64,000 bases of DNA, from NCBI RefSeq assembly GCF_031886125.1, contig NZ_CP119391.1:868001-932000 (forward strand), given 5' to 3'. Both the position numbers and the translations under genes were made by a program. The DNA comes from Halomonas piscis. GTDB lineage: Bacteria; Pseudomonadota; Gammaproteobacteria; Pseudomonadales; Halomonadaceae. Below the pieces are notes generated by a model. It was not told the origin of the DNA and made no database searches. It saw only the letters and a program-made list of their open reading frames with translations. Each line of letters opens with the position of its first letter. Position 1 is the first letter of the stretch. This document shows, in pieces, positions 20,420 to 31,928 of this stretch.

Positions 20420-21166
20420 ATGCGGCGACTGCTGCTTTCCAACGACGACGGCGTTCACGCGCCGGGGCTGCGGGCGTTGTACGACGGGCTGATCGCCCAT
20501 GCCAACGTGCGCGTGGTGGCGCCCGACAGGGACCGCAGCGGCGCGAGCAACTCGCTGACGCTGTCGCGTCCGCTGGCGCTCACCGCGCTGGAAAACGGTT
20601 TTTACAGCGTCGACGGCACGCCCGCCGACTGCGTCTACCTGGGCGTCAACGGCGTCTGGGACGAAAAGCCCGATCTGGTGATTTCGGGCATCAACCACGG
20701 CGGCAACCTGGGCGACGACGTGCTCTATTCCGGCACCGTGGCGGCGGCCATGGAAGGGCGCGTGCTGGGCATGACGGCGATTGCGGTATCGCTTTGCGGG
20801 CGGCGTCATTTTGACAGCGCCGCCCGGGTGGCGGCGACGCTGGTGGGGGCGGCGGGTAACCTGTCGCTGCCGCCGCGCACGCTGCTCAACGTCAACGTGC
20901 CGGACCTCCCCTGGGACGCTATCCAGGGCGTCAGGGTGACCCGCATGGGCTATCGCGGCCCGGCGGAAAAGCCCGTGGAAACCCGCGATCCGCGCGGGCG
21001 CACGCGCTACTGGATTGCCCCGGCGGGGGCCAACGCCGACGACGGCGAAGACACCGACTTTGCCGCCGTCGAGGCCGGCTGGGTGTCGATCACCCCGCTG
21101 CAGACCGACCTGACGCGCCACCCGGCGCGCGCCGACGTGCAGGACTGGCTGGATGCGTTCGCCTGA
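20420..21166 (+). CDS. surE: 5'/3'-nucleotidase SurE
   Basis: 248-residue metal-dependent nucleotidase and stationary-phase survival protein. The N-terminal metal site [32 protein letters not shown], and the [24 protein letters not shown] block are all intact. AGGAGTGAG precedes the ATG. Downstream pcm begins within or just after its 3' end. Confidence 0.96.
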   Translation: MRRLLLSNDDGVHAPGLRALYDGLIAHANVRVVAPDRDRSGASNSLTLSRPLALTALENGFYSVDGTPADCVYLGVNGVWDEKPDLVISGINHGGNLGDDVLYSGTVAAAMEGRVLGMTAIAVSLCGRRHFDSAARVAATLVGAAGNLSLPPRTLLNVNVPDLPWDAIQGVRVTRMGYRGPAEKPVETRDPRGRTRYWIAPAGANADDGEDTDFAAVEAGWVSITPLQTDLTRHPARADVQDWLDAFA

Positions 21167-21197
21167 TGTTGATGCTCTCAAGCGACGCGGGCGAGGC

Positions 21198-21830
21198 ATG
21201 ACTTCCCCGCGCACACGAAACCGCATGGTGGCGCGGCTGGCGCGCCAGGGTATCCGCGACTCGGGCGTGCTCGAGGTGATGGCACAAGAGCCCCGCCATC
21301 TGTTCGTCGACGAGGCGCTTGCTCACCGCGCCTACGAGGACAGCCCGCTGCCCATCGGCTTTGGCCAGACGCTTTCCAGCCCGTTCATCGTGGCACGCAT
21401 GACCGAGCTTGTGCGCCAGGAAGCGCCCGAGCGGGTGCTGGAGCTGGGCACCGGCTCGGGCTATCAGGCGCTGCTGCTTTCAAGGCTGGTGCCGGCGGTA
21501 TATTCCGTGGAGCGCATTGCGGCGCTGCATCGCCGAGCCGCCCGGCGCCTGGCCGAGCTTGGGTCCTCGGCGCGCCTCAGGGTGTCCGACGGCACTCAAG
21601 GATGGGCAGAAGCCGCGCCGTTTGACGTCATTTTACTCACTGCCTGCGCGCGCGCGCTGCCCGAGGCACTGCTCGAGCAGCTAAGCGACGGCGGCAGGCT
21701 GATTGCCCCGCTGGAAACCCCCGACGGCGAGCAGTCGCTGGTTCAGGTGCGCCGCCAGGGACGTACCTTTGAACGGCGTCGGCTTGCGTCCGTACGCTTT
21801 GTCCCCCTGCTGGAAGGAGTCGTGGAGTGA
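21198..21830 (+). CDS. pcm: Protein-L-isoaspartate O-methyltransferase
   Basis: SAM-dependent repair enzyme for isoaspartyl damage. The protein has EPRHLFVDEALAHRAYEDSPLPIGFGQTLSSPFIVARMTEL, then motif I LELGTGSGYQALLL and the C-terminal SVRFVPLLEGVVE. Start chosen at MTSPRTRNRM (21198), which matches Pseudomonas Pcm. An ATG at 21153 would overlap surE by 14 nt. The post-I region reads ILLTACARALP where others have VTAA. Confidence 0.92.
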   Translation: MTSPRTRNRMVARLARQGIRDSGVLEVMAQEPRHLFVDEALAHRAYEDSPLPIGFGQTLSSPFIVARMTELVRQEAPERVLELGTGSGYQALLLSRLVPAVYSVERIAALHRRAARRLAELGSSARLRVSDGTQGWAEAAPFDVILLTACARALPEALLEQLSDGGRLIAPLETPDGEQSLVQVRRQGRTFERRRLASVRFVPLLEGVVE

Positions 21831-22774
21831 ACCGTTCCACCCTGCGCGTATTTATCACCGGTGCCGGCATGGGGGCAGCCGACGCGGTGCCCGGCGTGTC
21901 CGGCGGTACCATCGCCTTTATCAGCGGCTTTTACGCCGAGCTGATCCACACCATCCGCCAGTTCGGCCCGGGCGTTTTTGGCGTCTGGCGGCGCGGCGGG
22001 CTGAAGGGCGTTGCCCGTCATCTGAATCTGGCCTTTCTGCTGCCGCTGCTGGCCGGCGTGGCGCTTGCCGTCTTCAGCGTGGCGCACCTGGCCGTGTGGC
22101 TGATGGAAGCCTACCCGCTGCTGCTGGACGGCTTCTTTTTTGGTCTGGTTGCGGCCTCGGCGCTGGTGGTCAACAAAGCCCGGGAGCGCTTCAAGTGGCG
22201 CTACCTGATTATCCTCGGGCTGGGGCTGGTTCTGGCCCGGGCGCTGCCGTCGCTGATGCCGTTGATCATGGCCGTAGGCAACGACTCGCTGATGCTGGTC
22301 ATTGCCGGCAGCATTGCCATCAGCGCGATGCTGCTGCCGGGGGTGTCGGGCAGCTTTCTGCTGCTGTCCATGGGGCTTTACGGCAGCGTCATGCAGGCCG
22401 TGCGCGGGCTTGACCTGACGGTGATGGCGCTGTTCGGCGGCGGCTGCGTGCTCGGTTTGATGCTGTTTTCACGCTTGCTGTCATGGCTGTTGCAACGGCA
22501 TCATGCCGCCACCATGCAGCTGCTGCTGGGATTTATCCTCGGCTCGCTGCCGCTTCTCTGGCCGTGGCGCGAGCTGGTACGCTACCAGATGGGGTCGGAC
22601 GGGCAGCTGATTCCGCTGGCGCACCGCTATCTGCTGCCCGGCGACTACGCTACGCTCACCGGAGCATCGGCGCAGACTCTTGGCGTGCTGGGCCTAATGC
22701 TCGCCGGCGCGCTACTTGTGGTGATGCTTCACCGCCAGGCCAACCGAACAGGCGCTGATCAACAGGAGACATAG
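21827..22774 (+). CDS. popT: DUF368 membrane protein, polyprenyl-phosphate transporter (PopT family)
   Basis: 315-residue polytopic membrane protein with about eight hydrophobic segments. The DUF368 signatures GAADAVPGVSGGTIAFISGFY (start) and AISAMLLPGVSGSFLLLSMGLYG (middle, about residues 165-190) form an internal repeat. Recent work on DUF368 proteins identifies them as undecaprenyl-phosphate translocases returning the carrier lipid to the cytoplasmic face. The start overlaps the pcm stop by 4 nt, so it is co-translated within the surE-pcm-nlpD-rpoS group. Function is inferred from family. Confidence 0.85.
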   Translation: MNRSTLRVFITGAGMGAADAVPGVSGGTIAFISGFYAELIHTIRQFGPGVFGVWRRGGLKGVARHLNLAFLLPLLAGVALAVFSVAHLAVWLMEAYPLLLDGFFFGLVAASALVVNKARERFKWRYLIILGLGLVLARALPSLMPLIMAVGNDSLMLVIAGSIAISAMLLPGVSGSFLLLSMGLYGSVMQAVRGLDLTVMALFGGGCVLGLMLFSRLLSWLLQRHHAATMQLLLGFILGSLPLLWPWRELVRYQMGSDGQLIPLAHRYLLPGDYATLTGASAQTLGVLGLMLAGALLVVMLHRQANRTGADQQET

Positions 22775-22778
22775 TCGC

Positions 22779-23864
22779 ATGCGCAAGATTTTCGTGATGT
22801 CCGTGCTGGCCCTGGCCGTCGCCGGCTGCGCCAACCAGCAGCAGTCCCGCCCCCAGGTGCGCGACGTAAGCGATGCCCAGCAGGCGGTCGAAAGCACGCC
22901 TCGCTATACCGTCAAGGCAGGGGATACTCTCTACGGCATTGCCTGGGAGCACAACCTCGACTATCGCCGGCTGGCTACGCTGAACGATATTGATCCGCCC
23001 TACAACATTTATCCGGGACAGAAGATTCGCCTGCGCGAGGGCGAGCAGGCCGGTGCCGACCGCAAGCTGGCCGGAACCGATACGCCGCCCGCGGGGCAGC
23101 AAAAGAGCGGAGCCGTGACCACGGGGCTGGATTCGTCTTCAGCCGCGGCCGGGCAGGGCGGCGCCGACAGCCAGGAGGTCGACTGGCTTTTGCCCGACGA
23201 GCCGGTACCCGCCGAGAAGGAAGACCGCCAGGACGAGGAGCAGGGCCAGGACCAGGAGCGGGACAAGGAGCCCACCGTGGCCGATAGCGAGAAGAAAGAC
23301 GCCGCGCCGGCCGGTCGCGACGCCGACAGGCCAGACGACCCGGCGGACAGCAAGGCCGCCAAGGCCAGGGAAGCCGCCGACGACAAGGGCCAGGTGGCCA
23401 AGGCCGGCGAAAGCCAGGAAGCCGGGGCGGGCAAGGCGTCAGAGGCCGCCGCCGAGGAGGGGCGTGACAAGCGCAGCTATACGCCGGCGAAGAATATCGA
23501 CTGGCAGTGGCCGGCGAACGGCGAGCTGGTAGGCCGCTTTGATGACGAAGGTAGTATTACCGCGGGCATTGATATCGCCGGGGAAAAAGGTCAATCTGTC
23601 AAGGCGGCCGGCCCGGGAATCGTGGTCTACGCAGGCAGCGGCGTACGCGGCTACGGCAATCTGGTATTGCTCAAGCACAACGATCAGTTCTTGTCGGCGT
23701 ATGCCCACAACGATAGCTTGAACGTCAGCGAGAACGAAGTGATCAAGACGGGCGAAGTGATTGCCACCATGGGCAATAGCGATGCGGAAAACGTCAGGCT
23801 GCATTTTGAGGTACGCAAGAACGGCGAGCCCCAGGATCCGCTCGAGTATCTGCCTTCACGCTAG
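22779..23864 (+). CDS. nlpD: NlpD-type LysM/LytM lipoprotein, amidase activator
   Basis: 361 residues. A lipoprotein signal with AVAGC lipobox is followed by a LysM domain (about residues 43-87; YTVKAGDTLYGIAWEHN) and a long Glu/Asp/Lys/Ala-rich linker (about 95-235). A C-terminal LytM/M23 domain (about 240-361) is last. In that domain the first zinc ligand His is missing (TAGIDIAGEKGQ), while AYAHND and RLHFEV remain. E. coli NlpD shows the same loss and acts by activating the amidase AmiC rather than cutting peptidoglycan. It directly precedes rpoS. Confidence 0.93.
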   Translation: MRKIFVMSVLALAVAGCANQQQSRPQVRDVSDAQQAVESTPRYTVKAGDTLYGIAWEHNLDYRRLATLNDIDPPYNIYPGQKIRLREGEQAGADRKLAGTDTPPAGQQKSGAVTTGLDSSSAAAGQGGADSQEVDWLLPDEPVPAEKEDRQDEEQGQDQERDKEPTVADSEKKDAAPAGRDADRPDDPADSKAAKAREAADDKGQVAKAGESQEAGAGKASEAAAEEGRDKRSYTPAKNIDWQWPANGELVGRFDDEGSITAGIDIAGEKGQSVKAAGPGIVVYAGSGVRGYGNLVLLKHNDQFLSAYAHNDSLNVSENEVIKTGEVIATMGNSDAENVRLHFEVRKNGEPQDPLEYLPSR

Positions 23865-24018
23865 TCCCCGCGCTTTTTCTGCTGTCACAAGGCCCGCGGC
23901 CTTTGGTTGCCGTACCGCCGCAAAACAACAACAACGCCGGACATGGCGTGCGGGCAACGCCCCGGCGTGTCGACGGAGTGCCCGGTAAAAAGCGCCAGGT
24001 AGGCGCTGGGGGTAAGGG

Positions 24019-24996
24019 ATGAGCACGGTAGAGCAAGATCTGCAGGAAGTGGACCTGAACGCGGTGGAAGAAGCGCTGGAGGCGCTTGACGACAAGCAGA
24101 CCGCGGCGGAAGAAGAGGCATTTGAAAGAGCCCTTGGACGGGAAGATCGGTCGCGTGCCCAAAGCCTTGACGCGACCCAGATTTACCTCAACGAAATCGG
24201 CTTCTCGCCGCTGCTGACGCCGGAGGAGGAGGTGTTTTACGGGCGCCTGGCGCGCCAGGGCGACCCGCTGGGCCGGTCGCGAATGATCGAGTCCAACCTG
24301 CGGCTGGTGGTCAAGATTGCCCGGCGCTATCTGAACCGCGGCCTTACGCTGCTTGACCTGATCGAGGAGGGCAACCTGGGGCTGATCCGCGCGGTGGAAA
24401 AGTTCGACCCCGAGCGCGGGTTCCGCTTTTCGACCTACGCCACCTGGTGGATTCGCCAGACCATCGAGCGGGCGCTGATGAACCAGACCCGCACGATTCG
24501 TCTGCCGATCCACGTGGTGAAAGAGCTCAACATTTATCTGCGCGCCGCCCGGGAGCTGACCCAGCGGCTGGACTACGAGCCCACGGCGGAAGAAATTGCC
24601 GAGCATCTGGACAAGCCCGTGGCCACGGTCAAGAAAATGCTGGGCTTCAACGAGCGGGTGTCGTCGGTGGACCACCCGGTGGGCGGCGACAGCGACAAGC
24701 CGCTTATCGACACCCTGGCCGATGACGACGAGATTGGCCCCGAAGCCGCGCTGGTGGACGGCAACGTCAAGCAGCTTGTGGACCACTGGCTGGGCTCGCT
24801 GGGAGAAAAGCAGCGCGAAGTGGTCGTGCGCCGCTTCGGTCTGCGCGGACACGAAGCCGCCACCCTGGAAGAGGTCGGCGCGGAAATCGGCCTGACCCGG
24901 GAGCGGGTGCGCCAGATCCAGGTCGAGGCGCTGAAAAAGCTGCGCCTGATGCTGGAAAAGCAGGGTCTGTCGCTGGACGCCATCTTTGAAAGCTGA
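24019..24996 (+). CDS. rpoS: RNA polymerase sigma factor RpoS
   Basis: 325-residue stationary-phase and general-stress sigma factor. Region 1.2 ([21 protein letters not shown]), 2.1-2.4 ([27 protein letters not shown]...[18 protein letters not shown]), 3 (the [17 protein letters not shown] block) and 4.2 ([28 protein letters not shown]) are present. An acidic N-terminus precedes region 1.2. Its promoter may lie inside nlpD, as in other gammaproteobacteria. Confidence 0.97.
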   Translation: MSTVEQDLQEVDLNAVEEALEALDDKQTAAEEEAFERALGREDRSRAQSLDATQIYLNEIGFSPLLTPEEEVFYGRLARQGDPLGRSRMIESNLRLVVKIARRYLNRGLTLLDLIEEGNLGLIRAVEKFDPERGFRFSTYATWWIRQTIERALMNQTRTIRLPIHVVKELNIYLRAARELTQRLDYEPTAEEIAEHLDKPVATVKKMLGFNERVSSVDHPVGGDSDKPLIDTLADDDEIGPEAALVDGNVKQLVDHWLGSLGEKQREVVVRRFGLRGHEAATLEEVGAEIGLTRERVRQIQVEALKKLRLMLEKQGLSLDAIFES

Positions 24997-25032
24997 GGGG
25001 CTTGCCGCCCTTTAACGAACCGTTTTTTCACG

Positions 25033-25059
25033 AGCTGCCTTTTCACAAGGCAGCTTTTT
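25033..25059 (+). terminator. Intrinsic terminator after rpoS
   Basis: Nine-base-pair stem AGCTGCCTT / AAGGCAGCT with loop TTCAC and a T-run. It separates rpoS from alr. Confidence 0.88.
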
Positions 25060-25165
25060 GTTGGCACGGCATCTGGCCGAGGCAGCGCCTGTATCGCTGT
25101 GGTTCTGTATCATGAAGCTGTCCTTGTCAAAAACACGCTCATCAAAGCCCTTATCGAGATAGACC

Positions 25166-26263
25166 ATGCGTCCGCTGGTAGCCCATATCGACCTTGACGC
25201 CCTGCGTCATAACTATCGCATCGCGCAGCGCTGCGCGCCCCAAAGCCATTCGGTTGCCGTGATCAAGGCCGACGCCTACGGCCACGGCGCGCTTGCCTGC
25301 GCCCGGGCGCTCGCAGACGAAGCGCCGGCGTTCGCCGTGGCAAGCCTGGAAGAGGCGCTGGTGCTGCGCCGCGGCGGTATCGACACCCCCGTGGTCCTGC
25401 TGGAAGGTATCTTCAGCGCCGACGAGCTCGAAGCCGTCGACGCCCACCGGCTGTGGATGACCGTGCACAGCCATTGGCAGCTCGAGGCGCTTGAGGCCTA
25501 TACCCCGAGCGCGCCGATCCCGGTCTGGGTCAAGGTGGATACCGGGATGCACCGTCTGGGCTTTGACCCCGACGAGGCGGAGGCCGTGTGGCAGGCGCTG
25601 CGCGACGCCCCTCAGGCGGGCCAGCTGCATCTGATGACCCACTTCGCTACCGCCGACGCCGAACACAGCTCCCACTATGCTCGCCAGCTCGACTGCGCAG
25701 GCGCGCTGGCCCGCCGGCTGAAGGCCCCCCTGAGCCTGGCCAACTCGCCGGCGACGCTTGCCCACGCCGACGCCCACGGGGCCTACAACCGCCCCGGGGT
25801 GATGCTCTACGGCAGCGACCCGCTGGAGCGCGCCAACGACGCCTCGCGCGCGCTTGAGCCGGTGATGACGCTGCGCTCGGAAATCATCGCCCTGCGCGAT
25901 ATCGCCCCCGGCGAGCGGGTGGGCTACGGCGGGCGCTACCGCGCCGATACCCCCAGGCGCATTGCCGTGGTGGCTGCCGGCTACGGCGACGGCTACGACC
26001 GCCACGCCGCCGACGGCACCCCGATGCTGGTGGATGGCCAGCGAGCTACCCTGGCGGGGAAGGTGTCCATGGACATGCTCACCGTCGACGTGACCGGCAT
26101 CGCTGACGCGCGCATCGGCAGCGAAGTGGTGCTCTGGGGACGGGCCGCCAACGGCGCGGTGCTGCCGGTGGACGAAGTCGCCCGCCACTGCGATACCATC
26201 AGCTATACCCTGCTGACCGGCGTGCTGCCCCGAGTGCCCCGGCGCTACCATCCGCTGCCCTAG
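25166..26263 (+). CDS. alr: Alanine racemase
   Basis: PLP enzyme making D-alanine for peptidoglycan. The PLP lysine lies in VIKADAYGHGAL (Lys34), the second catalytic residue in ERVGYGGRY, and the YNRPGVMLYG and KVDTGMHRLGF motifs are present. 365 residues, typical of proteobacterial Alr/DadX. A single-gene unit after the rpoS terminator; I cannot tell the biosynthetic from the catabolic type by sequence alone. Confidence 0.95.
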   Translation: MRPLVAHIDLDALRHNYRIAQRCAPQSHSVAVIKADAYGHGALACARALADEAPAFAVASLEEALVLRRGGIDTPVVLLEGIFSADELEAVDAHRLWMTVHSHWQLEALEAYTPSAPIPVWVKVDTGMHRLGFDPDEAEAVWQALRDAPQAGQLHLMTHFATADAEHSSHYARQLDCAGALARRLKAPLSLANSPATLAHADAHGAYNRPGVMLYGSDPLERANDASRALEPVMTLRSEIIALRDIAPGERVGYGGRYRADTPRRIAVVAAGYGDGYDRHAADGTPMLVDGQRATLAGKVSMDMLTVDVTGIADARIGSEVVLWGRAANGAVLPVDEVARHCDTISYTLLTGVLPRVPRRYHPLP

Positions 26264-26291
26264 CCTCCCACCGACGGCTCTGACCTGACTT

Positions 26292-27206
26292 ATGGCGAAA
26301 TCGCACTATCCCCGTTCCTTTGCCCACCCGCGCTACTGGCCGACCTGGCTGGCCATTGGCGCCATGCACGTGGCTGCCCGGCTGCCGTGGCGGCTAAAGA
26401 TGGCCGTAGGCAGCGGCATTGGCCGGCTGGTCTGGCGGCTGGCCAGGCGCCGGCGGCATATCACCGCGACCAATATCGCCCTGTGCTTTCCGGAAAAAAG
26501 CGCCGAGGCGCAGCGCCGGCTGGTGAAGGAGACCTTCATTGCCAACGGCATCGGGCTTGTGGAAACCGCAACCGGCTGGTGCGGCAACGCCGAAGCCATG
26601 CGCCACCGCGCGGTCTTTCTGGGGCAGGAGAACATGGCTCGCGCCCAGGCTCGGGGCAAGGGCGTGCTGATCATCGGCATTCACTTTTCCACCCTGGACC
26701 TGGGCGGGGCGCTGCACTCGCTGTTCTTTCCCGCCGACGTGGTCTACCGACCCCACGACAATCCGCTGTTCGAGCGCTTCATGACCCGAGCGCGGCGGCG
26801 GATCTTCGGCGCCACCATTGATCGCCACGACCTGCGCGGCGTGGTCCGGCGAATCAAGGCCGGGCACGCGGTGTGGTATTCGCCGGATCAGGATTTTGGC
26901 CGCGAAGCGAGCGTGTTTGCGCCGTTTTTCGGCCAGCAGGCGGCCACCGTTCGGCTAACGGCCAAGATTGCGCGGATGACCGGCGCGCCGGTGGTGCCGC
27001 TGATGTTCCACCGCAATCCCGATAACGCTACCTATACCCTGGAGGCGCTGCCGGCGTTCGAGGACTTCCCCAGCGGCGACGAGGTCGACGACGCAGCGCG
27101 CATCAACGCCTTTATCGAGCAGGCCATCCGCAAGCACCCGGAGCAGTATCTGTGGCTGCACCGGCGCTTCAAGACCCGCCCCGAAGGCGAGGCGGGGGTG
27201 TACTGA
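26292..27206 (+). CDS. lpxL: LpxL-type lipid A biosynthesis acyltransferase
   Basis: 304-residue inner-membrane lysophospholipid acyltransferase superfamily member, expected to add a secondary acyl chain to Kdo-lipid A. It has the HX4D catalytic motif (IGIHFSTLDLGGAL), VYRPHDNPLFERFM, the SPDQDFG block (PDQDFGREASVFAPFFG) and YLWLHRRFKTRPEG at the C-terminus. It is 28 nt downstream of alr. The acyl chain and lauroyl/myristoyl specificity cannot be read from sequence; LpxM- or LpxP-type activity is possible. Confidence 0.85.
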   Translation: MAKSHYPRSFAHPRYWPTWLAIGAMHVAARLPWRLKMAVGSGIGRLVWRLARRRRHITATNIALCFPEKSAEAQRRLVKETFIANGIGLVETATGWCGNAEAMRHRAVFLGQENMARAQARGKGVLIIGIHFSTLDLGGALHSLFFPADVVYRPHDNPLFERFMTRARRRIFGATIDRHDLRGVVRRIKAGHAVWYSPDQDFGREASVFAPFFGQQAATVRLTAKIARMTGAPVVPLMFHRNPDNATYTLEALPAFEDFPSGDEVDDAARINAFIEQAIRKHPEQYLWLHRRFKTRPEGEAGVY

Positions 27207-27218
27207 GCAGCTCGCCGG

Positions 27219-27638
27219 TCAGGCCTCGACGATTTCGTAGGAGTGCTCGATCTCGACGCCGCCGTTGGCCAGCATGATGGAGGCGCTGCAGTATTTCTCC
27301 GCGGAAAGCGACACCGCGCGCTGCACCTGGTTGTCCTTGAGGCCGCGGCCGGTGACCACAAAGTGCACGTGGATCCTGGTGAAGACCGAGGGCACGCCGT
27401 CGGCGCGCTCGGCCTCAAGCTCGGCCACGCAGTCGGTAACGTCGGCGCGGGCCTTGTCGAGGATGTTCAGCACGTCAAAAGCGCTGCAGCCGCCCATGCC
27501 CATGAGCATCATTTCCATGGGCCGCGAGCCGCTGTTGCGTCCGCCGTGATCCGGCGGGCCGTCGATGACCACGCTGTGGCCGCTGCCGGATTCGGCGACA
27601 AACTGGCGCCCGTCGGTCCATTTTACCCGTGCTTTCAT
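27219..27638 (-). CDS. OsmC/Ohr-family protein
   Basis: 139-residue OsmC-fold protein. The two peroxidatic/resolving cysteines of the family are present in GMGGCSAFDVLNIL and SAEKYCSASIML. This subgroup (YhfA-like: KWTDGRQFVAESGSGHSVVIDGPPDHGG start) is often found as a single gene. It may act as a thiol peroxidase; the substrate is not known. It converges with lpxL and lies upstream of murU on the same strand. Confidence 0.85.
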   Translation of the reverse strand: MKARVKWTDGRQFVAESGSGHSVVIDGPPDHGGRNSGSRPMEMMLMGMGGCSAFDVLNILDKARADVTDCVAELEAERADGVPSVFTRIHVHFVVTGRGLKDNQVQRAVSLSAEKYCSASIMLANGGVEIEHSYEIVEA

Positions 27639-27676
27639 GCTTCACTCCGTGTCAAACCGGTTGGTATGCGAGCCTG

Positions 27677-29373
<1,697 letters not shown>

Positions 29374-29443
29374 GCAAGCTCCTTGCTGGTCGGGCATCAT
29401 GCGGGCTGTATAATACGCCTTCTCGACGCCAAGGATAACGATC

Positions 29444-31894
29444 ATGGGCAAGCGATTTATGCGCGCGGCGCCAATCACGCAGACGCTCGCCGGCAGCGTG
29501 ATGGCCGGGGCGGCGCTGTCGGCGCTGGGCCAGAGCGAGCCGCTGCCGCCCCGGGCGCTGGACTGGCAGCCGTGGAGCGACGAGCAGGCGGCCGATCAGG
29601 TATGCAGCGGACGCTACGTGATGCCTGCCTATCGGCTGCCGGAAAACGACAACCCCCGGGAGCTGGGAGTGGAAACCCGGGAGTCCGACTACTCCGCCGA
29701 GGGCGAGGCGCTGCTGCGCGGCGACGTGGTGCTGCGCCGGGGCAACACCGAGCTTGAAGCCGAGCGCATCTTTGTGCCGGCCAACCGCGAGCGCGTCGAC
29801 GCCGAAGGCGATCTCGCCCTGCGCGACGGCCGGGCGCTGGTGCGCGGCAGCGAGGCGACGCTGTCCCTGGTTGACGACACCGGCCAGGTAAAGGACAGCC
29901 ACTACGTGCTCTACGAAGAGCGCCTGCGCGGCCAGGCCTCCCGGCTCGAGCAGACCGGCGATCAGCAGTACCGCCTGCGCAACGCCAGCTTTACCACCTG
30001 TGTCCCCGGCGCCAATACCTGGCAGCTGGTAGGCAGCGATATTCGCCTGAACCAGAAAAGCGGCTTCGGCACGGCCAAGCACGCCCGTCTGAACATCAAG
30101 GACGTGCCGGTGTTCTATTCGCCCTGGCTGCGCTTTCCCATTGACGAGCGTCGCCATACCGGTCTTTTGACGCCGACCATCGGCTTTTCCAGCGACCAGC
30201 TGGACTATGCCCAGCCGTTTTACTGGAATATTGCCCCGGACCGCGACGCCACCATTACCCCGCGCTGGGTCAGCGACCGCGGACTTTTGCTGGGCGGCGA
30301 GTATCGCTACCTGCTCGAGCAGAGCCGCGGCAGCGTGGAGGGCGCCTGGCTCAATGACGACCGCGGCGGCTCCGGGGGCGACGCCAACCGCTACGAGGGC
30401 GAAGACCGCTGGTATATAGAGGCGCAGCACGCCGGGCGCGCCGCGCCGCGCAGCACCTATCAGCTGCGCTACGGCGCCGCGAGCGACGGGCGCTACTTTG
30501 ACGACTTCGGCAGCAACTTTGGCGAAAGCGACCGCTACGGCATGGAGCGCCTGGCCCAGATCGACTACCGCGGCGACACCTGGCAGCTCGACGCCCGGGT
30601 CCAGGGCTATCAGCGGCTGGATGACCCCTTGAGCGACAGCGACAAGCCCTTTTACCGCCTGCCCAGCTTTACCGCCAACGCCCGCTGGCAGCTGGGCCAC
30701 GGCTTTTACAGCCAGTGGCGCTCCAACGCCACCTATTTCTGGCGCGACGTGGACGAAACCAGGGTGCCCGAGCGCGAAGCCGCCACCGGCAGCCGCGTGC
30801 ATCTGGCGCCGGTGATCGGCGCCCGCTTCGAGCGCCCCTGGGGCTACGTGGAGCCGCGCACCGAGCTTTGGAACACGGCCTACTCGCTGGATTACGGCAA
30901 GCGGAACACGTCTCGCGATACCACGCCCACCCGCAGCGTGGCGCTCAGCTCGGTGGATGCCGGGCTGACCTTCGAGCGCGAGCTGACTCTGGGCGATGAC
31001 GGCTACCGCCAGACCCTGGAACCGCGGCTGAACTACGCCTTTGTGCCGCGCACCGACCAGCGCGACCTGCCCGAGTTCGACAGCCGCGAGCGCGCCTTTT
31101 CCTGGGAGCAGCTGTGGTCGCCGCACCGCTTTTCCGGGGTCGACCGCGTGGGCGATCTCAACCGCCTGTCGTTTGGCCTGCAAACGCGGCTGCTCGAAGA
31201 CGCCAGCGGGCGGGAAAAGCTCTCCGCCGGCGTCGGCCAGAGCGTCTACTTCGACGACCGCCGGGTGGGCCTTGACGGCAACGACGAGACGCTGCCGCCG
31301 CGGCCGGGACCACACTCTGACGTCAACCCGGAAAGCTACTACCAGGCTACCCGCGATCGTTCGCCGGTGGTGACGCGTCTGGACTGGCAGATCACGCCGC
31401 GCTGGAGTACCGGCGCCGAGTGGCTTTACGATGATCACCGCGACCTCACCGAGCGCTCGAGCGCGGAGCTGCGCTACCGCCATCCGGACGGCCACGTGGT
31501 GAACCTGGGCTATCGCTGGGAGATCGAGGGGTTTGCTCCGAGCCTGGTGCCCGGCGACGACGACTATCGCAACTACGACCGCGAAGAGATGGACCTCTCC
31601 TTTGCCTGGAACGCCAGCCCCGAGATTGATTTGATCGGCCGCTATCTGCACGATCAGACCAACCATCGCGCCCTGGAGCAGCTTGCCGGCGTGCAGTGGA
31701 ACAGCTGTTGCTACGGTCTGCAGGTGGTGTGGCGCCGCTGGGTCGACGACAACGACACCGCGCGGGTCGAGGACGACTTCAACGATCGCGGCCTGTTTCT
31801 GCGCTTTGTCCTCCACGGCCTCGGCGGCGCGGGACAGGATGCCGACAGCTACTTTGAACGTACCATTCCGGGCTATCGCCCGCCGGCGCTTTAG
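29444..31894 (+). CDS. lptD: LPS-assembly protein LptD
   Basis: 816-residue outer-membrane beta-barrel that inserts LPS. There is a signal peptide (to about residue 30) and an OstA N-terminal beta-jellyroll (about 80-200; VVLRRGNTELEAERIFVPANR). A 26-strand barrel follows, rich in aromatic alternation. Exactly four cysteines remain after the signal: one in DQVCSGRY, one in FTTCVPGA and the pair in NSCCYGLQ. This is the pattern needed for the LptD disulfides. It heads the lptD-surA-pdxA-rsmA-apaG-apaH series. Confidence 0.96.
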   Translation: MGKRFMRAAPITQTLAGSVMAGAALSALGQSEPLPPRALDWQPWSDEQAADQVCSGRYVMPAYRLPENDNPRELGVETRESDYSAEGEALLRGDVVLRRGNTELEAERIFVPANRERVDAEGDLALRDGRALVRGSEATLSLVDDTGQVKDSHYVLYEERLRGQASRLEQTGDQQYRLRNASFTTCVPGANTWQLVGSDIRLNQKSGFGTAKHARLNIKDVPVFYSPWLRFPIDERRHTGLLTPTIGFSSDQLDYAQPFYWNIAPDRDATITPRWVSDRGLLLGGEYRYLLEQSRGSVEGAWLNDDRGGSGGDANRYEGEDRWYIEAQHAGRAAPRSTYQLRYGAASDGRYFDDFGSNFGESDRYGMERLAQIDYRGDTWQLDARVQGYQRLDDPLSDSDKPFYRLPSFTANARWQLGHGFYSQWRSNATYFWRDVDETRVPEREAATGSRVHLAPVIGARFERPWGYVEPRTELWNTAYSLDYGKRNTSRDTTPTRSVALSSVDAGLTFERELTLGDDGYRQTLEPRLNYAFVPRTDQRDLPEFDSRERAFSWEQLWSPHRFSGVDRVGDLNRLSFGLQTRLLEDASGREKLSAGVGQSVYFDDRRVGLDGNDETLPPRPGPHSDVNPESYYQATRDRSPVVTRLDWQITPRWSTGAEWLYDDHRDLTERSSAELRYRHPDGHVVNLGYRWEIEGFAPSLVPGDDDYRNYDREEMDLSFAWNASPEIDLIGRYLHDQTNHRALEQLAGVQWNSCCYGLQVVWRRWVDDNDTARVEDDFNDRGLFLRFVLHGLGGAGQDADSYFERTIPGYRPPAL

Positions 31895-31928
31895 CCCGGC
31901 GGGCAAGGCCCCAAGAGACGAACATGCT

